From assembly GCA_003640385.1 (NCBI GenBank), contig RCAB01000192.1:1-64000 (forward strand): 64,000 nt of DNA, read 5' to 3'. The notes under the pieces are model-generated. The model searched no databases. It worked only from the letters and a program-made list of their open reading frames with translations, and was not told where the DNA came from. Shown in pieces: positions 1-37,604 of this stretch. Numbering within the stretch: position 1 is the first letter of the stretch; every line of letters begins with the position of its first letter. Source of the DNA: Setaria digitata (lineage: Eukaryota; Nematoda; Chromadorea; Rhabditida; Setariidae). Both the position numbers and the translations under genes were made by a program.

Positions 1-1536
<1,536 letters not shown>

Positions 1537-2460
1537 CTTTTTTTTGGCCTTTTACTTCCACTGAAATGAAGCCAAATTTTCTATTCAGTTTCAATTTTCA
1601 TTTCTCATTTTATTAATCTTGAACAAGAAATGCATTGTAAAATACTGATGTTTCTACAACTATTTAATTAATTTTCGTGCTTTTGCAATTCATTTTTATC
1701 AACTTTTTGTTTGATTTAAAAAAGAGTTAAAAATACAAATTAATCTTATATAAGCTAATATTTAGCCACTGATTTCTTTGTTTACAAATCATCCAAATTT
1801 ACTAACAATTAACTGGTTTATTTATTTGTTAATAAACATATTTTGTTTGTTTACGGTCCAACAACTTTCTCACTGTGAGATTTAAATCTCTTATCTTTTT
1901 TCGGTTGCATAATTTGATCTTCCTTAATAAATTATTGAAATTTACAAAACAACTGAAACACCCGATATTATCAATTAACAGAAACATTAACAAAATTAGT
2001 AATAATAAATAAATGAAAATAAAAACAGCAATTTATGATGAACTAATAATAATAAAAGTAATAAAAATAAAAATAATAGAATAAATAATTTGTTTATATT
2101 GCAAAAAAAAAAAACATGTAGTAAATAAGAACAATTAAAAAAAAAAGATTTACTCCACGATAACTCAAACATTTTCATTAATAAAAAAAGAAATACAATT
2201 TTTTAATACCTTTAATATTTCAGCACAATAAAACAACAGAGATAAGTGACAGGAATGAATTCAAAAATTTTTATCATTTCAGTTTTTAGCATTTTATAAT
2301 TTTAGTTTGTTTATTTTAACCGTATTCATTAATTATCAAATTTCAAACATATTAAAACACTAATTTAATCTTTTTATTTTATATTAAGATATGCTAGCTG
2401 TTATTGCATTGAAAAATTAAGATATGACGGAAAAAAAAAGCTTATCACTGGCCCTATACA

Positions 2461-2541
2461 TTCGGCTATTTGTTAGCAATTTGAGCCTAATAATAACATT
2501 AGTTGTTATTATTAGGCTCAAATTGCTAACAAATAGCCGAA
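2461..2541. repeat. Perfect inverted repeat, 38-bp arms and 5-base loop
   Basis: Positions 2461-2498 are the exact reverse complement of 2504-2541, with the pentamer TTAGT between them. Pairing stops sharply at both ends (A opposite A outside). No coding potential and no obvious target-site duplication were seen. It could be a tiny foldback element, a cruciform-forming site or a structured RNA hairpin. Confidence 0.95.
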
Positions 2542-5210
2542 ACTTGCATAATGAATGTTATTTAAAAATATACTTAGTTTAAACTTGTGCCTCTCTTCTC
2601 CTACCAGTCTTGTATCACTTAATAATTTATCACTCATTATATCATTCATTATCAAATTATAAGCAGCAACTTTAAAATAAACTTATTGCATACAATTTCA
2701 CATATTAACATTGTAAATTATCCAGCTAATATCGCATTAGTTAATTAATATGATAACTTAATCAGTCAGTATTTGTAACTTCCATTAATCAAATAAATCA
2801 TCGGGTTGATATGAGAGCTGCTGTAGTTAGAATGAAGAAAAAAATTTAATTAATTTTACAAATTTGTCTTTTTTTTCCCATCGTCTCTTTTTTTTTTTTT
2901 TTTATTTTATTATACAAGTAAGTGTATGAAATCATTTCAGCAACAGTTGTTGTTTTTTAATTGAAATGAAAGATAAAACAAATTTTGAAATTATAATTAA
3001 TTAAACGCTACCTTGATATCAGTTAATTTGTTCTTCCTTTTTCTTCTTACAATCTTACTTTTATACAATATCGGATGATTTTCCTATTCACTCTTATAAT
3101 TCTAGCTTGATAATATTTAACCACTAACTTCAAGCGTTTTAAATCTAATATATTTCCCATGAGTTTGTAGCACCATTTCCTGATCGATTTGTATTTTTAG
3201 CCTAGCATTTGTGCCTTTTGCTTTGGCTTTTTATTATTTATGGACACTGAGATAAATCTATGTTGCGTCACTGCTTCTAGAATTATCATTATTATTATCT
3301 TTTATCTCTTTCAATTATTTTTCTCTTTTTTTTATTGCCCATTTTTGCTGCTGTTGTTGTTATTGTTATATTATTATTATTGTTGTTGTTGTTGTTTAGC
3401 AGATAGTTTGTCAGTTTTTTTTTTTCATTTTATTTTGCTTTTTTTTTTCGGTTCTTTTTTCTGGAAAATTAAAAATCCATATTTTTCGAATTTTTATTTT
3501 TTTTGACTATGAAATTAATGGTAAGAAAGAAAAGGTTCTTTTTTTTTTTAATGGAAGATTTAATTTTATAAAGTTGCATAACTGCAAATTTTAGACTGAT
3601 AGTTATATTTACGAGCTTTTAATGACTGTATCCATTGTTGTCGTTTATTTTTGTTGGTAAGAAAATTAAACTTAAAATAAATTTCAAATTCATGGAAATC
3701 TAAATTGCTTAATTTGTGATAATCGATAATGTCTGTTTTATAATTCCGGAAATTTTTATCTATTGTTGTCATTTATTTCATTCATTGTTAAGGAAATTAA
3801 ATTTGAAATAAATTTAAACTCAAAGCGAATTTAAATTGCCCAATTCCCGATAATTGATATATTTGATAATTTTAGAAAATTCAAAAATTTTCTCCTTAAT
3901 GCTTTTGTATATATAAAGGGGAAAAGTTTATATAATATTAGTTTATATAATTCCATCATCCACCCATTTGTGTATATAAGTCGTAATATCGTCTTTTCGG
4001 CGCCAGTTCATTTTTTGGCTCCATCACATTTAATTCATTTTAATTCATGCTGAAAAACATTTCCTGGTGAAAGGAAAAGGATGAAAAACAGAAAAAAAAA
4101 GTTTAATATACGTTATAAAATATATTTGCTTTTGTTCATCGTCACTGTTTAGCCCATTTTTCAAACAATTTAATTTCTTCCTTTTCTTCTTTTGGAATTT
4201 TTCTGAATATATTGAATAACTTTTTGCAATAAATTTATTCGTTTAATCATATCTTTACCAGTGACTGTCGTTATCATTTCTGCTGCATTAGGTTACTTTT
4301 ATCAGCTTTGCACTAGATTATATCAATATATATATATCATCTTTACATATTAGTAATGGAATTTATGGCCATCAAATATGTCTCATATCTTATTCAGTAA
4401 TTAGTTTCAATTAGCGGTTTTTTTTTTTTCGTAAAGTATAACAAGTAGTATCAAAAGTAATCTTTCTCAGGTCACACAAATATTAATTTAACGATGAAAA
4501 AAAGAAAACCCAAATTGCATGGTGTATAAATTGTTGGAGTTATATTTTAAATTTTCATTTTTTGATAAGAATCATACTTTTAAATTTTATACTGTCATAG
4601 TTAGTTACTGTACATGTCTTTTTTAACATAAACAAAATCATTAATTCCCTTTTGGAAAAAAGAAAGAGAGAAAATAGACGATTTTTGGGAAATTATTTTT
4701 AAAAAAATTCAAAGAAATGTTATCTCGATTAATGAATTTCGATCAGATGTATAAAAATAATGAATAAATAAATTCCTTTAATACCATTCTTATGATTTAA
4801 GTAAATTTCTAATTACTTTCGATGGAATCCGTCTAATTTTTCTCCTTCAATAATTATTTTCCATTCATTTAAGATGAAATCGTCTCCATTAATTACTTTC
4901 AATTCATTTAAAATAAAGTCCAATTTTTTCTTTGGCTTTTCTCATCAGTCTGCTTTTTTTCATGATCAAATAATTTTTTTTTTTTTTTTGAAAAATGAAA
5001 TAATTTAAGCAATAAGCGTAACTTGTCGGTATCAGATGCTGCTACTAGTCGCTTGGCCACTTGGCCACTGGTTCAGTCTAAAATTTCAATTTTATCCAGC
5101 GGAACAAAAAAAAAAAAAAAAACGGAAGTATAATAGCGACTATTAAGTTTCTTTTTCAATTTTTCCCCCATTTAGTTTCTCTTTTTTCTTTAAAAAGAAC
5201 TTGGTTAGTT

Positions 5211-5212
<2 letters not shown>

Positions 5213-5259
<47 letters not shown>
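5213..5259. repeat. 47-base T run
   Basis: Uninterrupted T from 5213 to 5259, followed by GGG. It is one of many homopolymers in the window and carries no further signal. Confidence 0.9.
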
Positions 5260-5260
<1 letters not shown>

Positions 5261-8200
5261 GGTTTATTCTCTTAAAAAATTATCTATTCATCTTGAACAA
5301 AAAATGCTTTTCCAATAATTTTTTTTTAAATTAGTAAAATTGGTTTTCCAATATCACAAAGTTTGTAGAAAACTTTTCCATTCATTTTTAATAATCATTT
5401 TCACGAAAATTTATTTCAAAAAAAAATAAATAATAATAATGAAGCATAAATTTTAGAGGAATGCATGAATTTGGCAACCATTAAATTATTAATTATTAAA
5501 TGAATGGAATGATGTAAACATCAATGAACAGTTATCGTTGTTATTATTATTGTGTGGTAAAATTTTTCTTAATTGCAAATTTTAAAATTCCCTCTGGGCT
5601 AAATATTTTATCAATTTCGAATTGTAACACATCCTAACTGCTATTTCTGGAATATTATCAGTTTATCACTGTAATTCATTTAGCGGTAAAATGCTTCTAT
5701 CAAAAAAAAAAAAAAAAAAAAAGAAAACTTCATTAAAATAACTATTGTATGTCGAAAGTAGCACTTATATACCTTTCTGTTATGGCGCATTTATTTGCAA
5801 AAATTTTAATTAGCTTTAGTTTTTCCCTCCCTCTCTCTCTCTCTTCTGTTAATTTATTTATTTTTTTTCCTTTCTATTCATACAAAGATTGATTAATTTC
5901 TTTTTCAAGCAGAAAATATGTTTGATAGGAATTCACTGAGAATTTAAAAGCACTGATAAATGATAAGAAGGTGTACAGTGATATAAAGTCTCCATTTTAT
6001 TAAGACTTAATATCTATTCTATTCATGTGGTACTAGTATTTGATTACTAAAAATTAATTGCTCATTTAAGTTGCTTTTAGGTAGCTTAATACTCATGTGA
6101 CTTTCGTATAATTAGGACGCAATGCTTAATTGTGAAAAAGAAAATTCCTTTTAAATTTTATAATCATTTCAAAAATCCTTTTTTTTTATTCCGCCAAATT
6201 TGTATATTATTAGAATGATTGGATGATTTTACAATGTTTCCAAAAATCTCGACATTATAAACATTACTATATTATTCATTATATTATATTACATTGTATT
6301 ATATTACTATATTATCTTGATAATTCAATCGCCTCTTAATTGTCATTTTTATTATCATTGGAATCGCCCATTATCAATCCAGTTATTGTTATCATTATCA
6401 CTGTTACGCAATTTCTATCGTCATACATTTATTTAATCTCATCAAATAATATCTAATATTATAGCAGTTGTAAGTAAAATCCTTTTTTTTTTTTTTTTTT
6501 TAAACAATTTTTCCAATTCCTAACTTTTTCCTTTTCTCTCCTTCCAATTACTGTTTAGAACTTATCATTATTGTTACTGCTGTTCCTCATCATATCATTA
6601 TCGTCATTTTCACTGCTACGTGATTACATTGAAATTAACCATTCATTATTATCACTATTTTCATCATTAGTTGATTAGCTAACGATTTTTATAACTACTA
6701 ATTACTAGTGCTACATATATATATATCATCATCATCATTTTTTAATAACACAATTGATTATTATTATTATTACTGCACAAATGTATATTATATATGTCAT
6801 TATATATTTCAATTTATTTACTTGAAAAATGCAATGAATTATTAAGAAGTTTAGAAACAATCAATATGAAATGAAATGAAATAGGAATAAAATATTGAGA
6901 TATGAAAGTATGCGAAAGTAAATCAAGTAATATATTTTATTTGGTTGATTTCATCGGTTGAATGAATAAATCTATTTTGCTCCATTTCCTTCTTATCCAT
7001 TTCAAAATATAATGTACTTTTTTTTTATTCACTCATTTCATTCAGTAATTTCAACATTTTCCATCAAAAAAAAAAAAAAAAAAAGGAGAAAATGGAAACA
7101 TTTTTTAGTCTGTTTTTTAACAAAAATATCCATTAGGACTGAAATGAGAAGGCGAAAAAAGAAAAATGAATGATTTTGCTTTTCTAATTTTCCAAATATT
7201 TTAAAGTTTTATAAATTGGTATTACTAAATTTATTATATGTTTTATGTTTTTTCTAATTCTAAAATTTCACTTTAGCTAGCTGAAATTTATGGATGATTT
7301 GGATGAATTTTTAAACATTTCAACATTCGTATAGTTTTTCTTTTTAATTATTCGATTTTTAAAAATTAGTGTAAGGAAGAAAGAGAAAAATACATAATAA
7401 ATTTGAATATTTTGAAGTATCTAACAGCTTTTTTTTTTGTTTTTATACGAATTTGAAATTTTAAATTAATCTTTAATTTCAAAACTAATTTTGCAAGTAA
7501 TTTGCATTTCACTTGACGGGAGCTAAATTTGCTGAAATTTCAATACTTTTATGAATTCTTGCAATTTTAAAACGGGTCATTTTTGTAAGTTAGAATCATT
7601 CAAAAATTTTTCCTAATAATTTTTTGGCTGATTTTTCCTGTAGTCTCAAAAATTTGATTTGGAAGAAGGAACAGAGAAAAAGACTGCTCCATCGAATCAC
7701 AATTAACATTTTGCTCAAAAAAAAAAAAAGGATTAATTCTTTCATACTTTTCATTATTGTTTCAGACTAAAGGATATTGTCAAACTTTTCCGACACTTCC
7801 ATTTCGTCATTCATATTCATCCATATCAGCTGATAAGCTGATAATTTCTAGCCATATCAAATAGCTTATCAAGATTAAATCCAAATATCAACAAAAATAT
7901 GATCGAGTTCCTCTTCAGGATTAATTAAGAATATGCACTGAATTTTATTTATTTCTTCCAGATTTCCAAATATTGCTATTCGAATTGTTTGAGAATTATC
8001 TAATTAATAGACAAAAAAATTATCCCATTGGTAATTTATAATTGAACTTTATAATTAAATTAGTTGACAATGATATTTTATCGATTCATATATGTCAGCC
8101 ATTTTAAAAATCCAATCATGATTAATGATTATGATTTCCACTCATCGCACTCAACTATTTCACGTTATATTTAGGCCTAAGATTAGGCCATAAATTTCAG

Positions 8201-9254
8201 CAACGTATTTACATCTCTGGATGCATGTACTATGTCAATTTCGTAAAGTGATGGGAATGATAAGGTTGATTTTAAAACCACTTGATGAAGCTTATCAGTC
8301 TGTTATCATCTCTACAACTAAAATCTTACATCTCTCCTACCGATAGATAGGTGATACTGTTAGAAATTTCACCATTTCAACGAAAATTTCCCTTTCATCT
8401 ATTTTTGTTTACTCGAAAAAAAAAAACAATAAACAGAATAAAAAACAAAAGATGTTTGAAAAATTATTAAAAAAAAAAAATTGAATCTTAATATTTTCTC
8501 TTCAACAAAAAAATAAAAATAAAAATAGTGCCACTGTTGAATATTAAATATTTTTCAATGGTTTTTTTAAAGATAAATTTCATATTTTCCGAAATTTATC
8601 TTTTTAGTGAAAAAAAAAAAAAAAAAAGAATATATTAAAAGGAAGCAAAATAGGCTATGCTAAAGTCTTAGCAAAATAAACGACATGAAAAACAAAAGCA
8701 AACAAATCTACTAGGCTTAGAGTATATTCCACTTTTTTTCTCTCTTTTTTTTAAATTGTATTTTGTTAATTTAATTATTAAAATAGCACACTAGCAGCTC
8801 CTACTCCCACATACGTCATTTTAATCCCATACATACAGCATGACGTTATATATGAACTTACATCATTCTCATTCTTACGAGTGTTAGATATACGTGCGTC
8901 ATTCCCATCCGTACGAATCGCATGAACGTACGTTATTCTGATCCTGAATGATTCCGTAAAGTATCCTGGCTAAAATCATGTGAATGCCGAATCGCAATCC
9001 TTTATGCAAAAGATATCGCATGTTATAGAAATTAGAAGATATGCTTGAAATGCAAGAGGGTATATGGAAGAAATGGCTGATGATTGGAAAGTTATAAATT
9101 TTTAGGTAAATAATTAATAAATGGCAGGTAAATAATTAATCTCGAGCATTTCTCGTCATATACTTTACGTGTGAATTTTCTCGATAATGTTTATATCTAT
9201 GGGGTAGATGTTGTTGACATTAGACACTAGACAGCTGTTCTAGGTAGATTAGTT

Positions 9255-9380
9255 TGTTGATGCATGTATGCATATGTGTGTGCGTATATGCGTGTGCAAG
9301 TGCATGTGCACATCGTATAGAATGATGTTTATACGTGTGCGTATGTGCGTGTACATGTACGTATGCGTATACGTGTTTGG
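9255..9380. repeat. Alternating purine/pyrimidine block (TG/CA/TA/CG steps)
   Basis: A 125-bp stretch of TGCATG, GTGTGCG, GTATGCG, ACGTGTG and ACATGTACGTATGCG words, almost strictly alternating purine and pyrimidine. It stands out from the surrounding A/T runs by its high CpG and TpG content. Such sequence is a known candidate for left-handed (Z) DNA and for microsatellite origin. It sits about 1.9 kb upstream of the first kin-1 exon. Confidence 0.75.
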
Positions 9381-10701
9381 ATGACGTGAAAGGATTGTTT
9401 CTTTATGAATGTCTGATTATTTCGGCCATCGTCATGGAGTTATGTTTATTCAGTTGTAGAGTTTGTTCGTCGGAGAAATAATCCTGGCTAATTAATTTTT
9501 CTGCCAATTAATTATATCGCTGCCCAGGTACCATAATTGCTACCTTTCCTTTAGTATAATTCATATAAATTTTTATTTTCGATTTTTGCTTGTTTTTTAA
9601 TCTTGCTCCAACAACGAAAGAAATTAAATTAAACTGTTTAATTATGACGGCTTACTTTCTTGTTCATCTAATAATATTCCAAATAAAACGATAATCAGTT
9701 ATTTAACTTATCACTTCGTCCTCCTCTTCTAGCTGATAGTTCCAGTTGGGCTAACTGAATGCATGGATGAAGTATTTGATAAATTCAGCAATTTGTTTTT
9801 CATCTTTTTCTCTATTTTGATTGAAATTATTGGTTAAAATTCTGTAAATTATATTCGATAATTTCAATTAAGTTAATTATCGTTGGTTTATATTGTCTCT
9901 GAAAAGAATTATTTCATCATGTATTTTCGAACTACAATTTGTTTCCTGAAATAACTGTGTTACCACTATCGGAATAAACAGATTTCTGTTTCTCAAGGAT
10001 AAGGATCGTACGAAAATACCTATTTTTTAATTTTTCTATCAAAATAAAATGGACGATATTTCATCAGCGCTGATAATTTGTGGGATTTTCAAGAATATTC
10101 AAACAATTAAATTAATATGATAGAAAGCTTATGATAATGAGCAGGCAGTCAGCTATTTTTAATTATCACATTAAAAATGGATTTATAAGAGCAAAAAAAA
10201 CATTTCAAGCAAAAATGGACTAGCCTTGACTTTTTGACAGTAAGCCTTTTTTTTTTTTTTTAATATCGAAAAAAAGTGATTAAACCTTTAAATGGTAACT
10301 AAGTATTTTCAGATATGTGAATTTTATTCTCCCATAATGTATTTCAGTAAATTTCAATTAGAATATAAATATTGTGCATATATTTAGCAGTCTTTTTTTT
10401 TTTTTTTTCAAATTTTAAATTTATTTTACCTTCTATTCCAGTAAAATAAGATAAAAATATGGAAAAATTAATTGAAAATACATTTTTGCAATTAATTTCA
10501 CTTCATGCTGTCTAGTTTATTGATTTGAAAATTTTGTTGCTTTTATTTATCCTTGTGGTATGGTGCCATATTTCATTTTAATTCCAAATAAATAGCCATT
10601 TGACACACTGATTGGTTATTCATTTTATACTTTGTATATAAGGTATAAAATGAATTTGAAAAAATAAGTAAATGAATAACCGTTTATTATCAATTATTTC
10701 C

Positions 10702-10702
<1 letters not shown>

Positions 10703-10736
<34 letters not shown>
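10703..10736. repeat. (TA)n microsatellite
   Basis: About 17 TA dinucleotides in a row, 470 bp upstream of the kin-1 canonical start. Confidence 0.9.
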
Positions 10737-10741
<5 letters not shown>

Positions 10742-11205
10742 GTAAATATTTTACTTGAGAACAGTTTCGATTTGGTTTTGTGGAAAAGTTGATTTGGACG
10801 ATATCAGTGTTGTCTGTTCAAGCAGAAATTTGCTAATCTTACCCGGAAACTTATTCCGCTTAATTAATTTCGCTGGTTTTATTTATTTTCTGTCTGCTAT
10901 TTCTTTTTCCCCCTTTCTTTTCCTTGTTTATTCAGATTAATTTCTATCCTACGAAATTTTCACAACCTAATTGCTACCTATTTTCTGTTTTATTCCATTC
11001 TTCCTTTTTTTTTTTCGCGCTTCTACCTGTCTGTCTACCTGTTATTGTGCCAATTACAAATTTTTTGGCACTATTTTAACTGTTACTGGGAAGCGTCATA
11101 ACGAAGCAGTAAAGGAAGTGAAAAAAAAAAGAATTTGTATTGAAAAAGAAAAAAAAAAAACGGAAAAAATTTTTTTTTTTTCGCTCTTCCGGAAGAATTT
11201 TCTAA

Positions 11206-34617
<23,412 letters not shown>

Positions 34618-37440
34618 AGTAACTTTTATAGTGAAGGTGGAAATAAAAAAGATGAAGTGAAATTTCTTTGTTTTTTTCTTTTTTTTTTTTTTTTTCAATT
34701 GAAAAAAAGGAAAAAGAAAGAAAAAACAGAAGAAGAAAGAGGAAAAGTAATGAATGCAATTTTTTCTTCCGTTTATCCCATTCGTAGAATGTTTTACCTC
34801 GAAATGGATTACTTAAAATATGATAAAAATCAAATTCTGATATGATATATGATATCGAGCAAACAGTCAATCAGATCATTTCAATCAGTGTGTAGCTGCT
34901 GAAGAATTTTCTGGAAAAACGAAATATTAATATTGTATTGAATGATATGGACGACTATCTATTCGTTTACATAATGAGGGAAAAAACAAGAAATGGGTTC
35001 TCTTTTTTTGTATATTTTTTTTTTCATTTTTCTGAATTCATTTCAGTTTTGATGAAATTTTTGTACAGAACTTGATTGCTTAGTTGATTCTTGACTGAAT
35101 TGATAATTTTCATCAATTCAATATATTGTATAATTGTGATATTACATTAAAATGCAAAATCGATCACTGACTAAACTTTTAATTTATATAACAAGTTATT
35201 CATTCTGCTCGGTGCAACATTTGCTCCTATTTTTTTCTTAATTTTAATTTAATTTTGCAGATTAATAAATGATACTTCATCTTCTTTTTCTTTCGTTTTT
35301 TTTTCTTCCAGTCATAAAACTGAAAAGGTGAAAATAGAAGAAGTGAATTGATGTGGGGAGAAATTTTGGAGTATAAAAATTCAAATTTCATTTATGATTA
35401 AAGCTGAAAATTCTTTTTTTTTTTACAAGTCGTTATGAAATTAATTTTACATGAAGCAGAAAAATCATACTTTCTTGCGATTGATTTTTTCAAAATTGAT
35501 TTTATTTCTGCTTCGTTATACACTTCCGGATTTAAAATAATTAAATTCGTGGTGAAAAAAAAGGAATATTTGCATGATAAAAGCAGCAGAGGGCGCAAAA
35601 TAATTTTATGACTTAAAAGTGAGTTTTATTATTAATCTAGTCTTCTTTTTAATATTTCATCGGAAATGTTTCTATTTTCATATTAATTTTATTATCATTA
35701 TTACTATATTGCTATTATTTACTGTGCTAATTGGCTTTTATCGTTTATTATTATTTATTATTATTATTGTTATTATCACTATTATCACTATCATTATTAA
35801 TTACAATTATTATATTGCACCATTATTATTATTACTAGTATTATTATCATCACTATTACTATTGCTCCATTTTTGCAGCAATTAATTATCTCTCTAATTG
35901 GTATATATAAAATTCTTGAGAGCGGAAAGTACAAAAATAAAAAATATAAACCAGCGAACTTTATGTTATGTTGTTTGTGCTGATAACGGCGTGCTAATGA
36001 TAATGATAATGTTAGTGATACAGGTTTGATGCATATCTCTTAAAAGCTTACAAATGTCCAGAATAAATGGTATCATTAGTGAGGAAGTCGTACTTTGCAG
36101 CAATATATAATAAAAGACAATCTGTTTAATGGTGGATTGAATTCTTATCAGTTTATAATTACATGACAAACTACTTCATTAGCACAAAGATTTACACAGT
36201 AATAATTAGCTTTACTATTCGGAAAATGAAAAACAAACCCTAAATTAGGAGGGAGAAACAAGAAAAGGTTTTTCTAATCTGTTTTGAATTCAGACATGCT
36301 CTTAAATATTATTATTAAAGTGACAATTTAATTGCTATTGCTGTTACAAGTGATTTATAAAAATAGTATTCATTATAGTAGCCGTATTAGTAATGATATT
36401 AATGATAGCATTAGTGCAATATTAATAAATAGTGTGATTATATAATTGTAGTGATAATGAATAATTGTTACTTATTAATTGACAGTGGCAATATATAGTT
36501 ATAAACAATGATAAGAGAGGATCTGAGTAGTTGTAAGTAGGCCAATTATGAATTGTTTCACACATGCGTTCAATTATTTCTTTTTTTCCTGCTGCATTTT
36601 TTAATCTTTATCATATTATTCTTACTTCTGTAAAATACATATTTTTTTCATATAATGATTTTATCGCTTTATTTTATTTTATTTTTTTTAAATAGTTATA
36701 ATGAATTTCATATTCATAACTCATTTCTGTCGTCGTTTTGTTTTTCTGTTTTCGTAACGGAAATTGCTTTATCATATAAAAAATTAAAAAATTTTCTTTA
36801 TTTTTTGTGAAGACCTTCATAAATTAATTTAAAATTGATATTTTTATCAAGTTTTCTCATTAAATATTTCCATTTCCTTCTTCACTAGAAGAAGCATGAG
36901 GCAATTTTACTGAACACTTTTTTTTTTGCCTACTAATTAGAAATTCAACTGAACATTTTTTTTTTTTTTAATATTTCTTAGCTACAAAATTCATCTTTCA
37001 ATTTGAATCTAATTTTTTATGAAATGAGGGAGCAGGAAAATAATTATTCAATTTGTTCAGAGTATAAAATTATTTATATTTCGAAGGAGAAATGAGGAAA
37101 AATGTCATGCCAGTTTGTTTGATATATTAACGCAGTACTTGAAAAAATCACATTTGTTAATTGTAATTAATGAGTGAGACAGACATGGGCTACTGTTTCC
37201 ATTAAATTAGTGCAAATCATGTTACTGCTGTACATTCTTCTTTCATCTAAATTTCCCGACTGTTGGTCGGTCATTTCAATTATAATTCGGTAATGACTGC
37301 TCAAACCTGTAAATTCATTTATTAATTATACTAAAATGGAGGGGTTACCTAAAGAAAAAAAAAAAAACTGATTTTTTGTTGTTTCTTTTTCCTTACCATT
37401 TTATCACTGTTGTCATTATCATTATTATTATCAGATTTAT

Positions 37441-37604
37441 GGATAATAATAATGATAATAATAATTATATATATATAATATATAATTATTATATATATAT
37501 AATTATTTTTATTATATATATAAATATATAATTATTATATATATATAATTATTTTTATTATATATATATATATTTTTATATATTTTATATATATATATAA
37601 AATA
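37441..37604. repeat. AT-palindromic tandem block
   Basis: Composed almost only of A and T: alternating TATATATA runs and AATTATTAT / ATAATTATT words. About two copies of a roughly 60-bp unit can be recognised, each self-complementary. It is likely to form hairpins or cruciforms and to be unstable. Confidence 0.8.

Noticed and set aside
6450..6469. GTAAGT donor with T at the end, as in other kin-1 first exons
   Set aside because: In the needed phase a TAA stop lies five codons upstream with no ATG in between.
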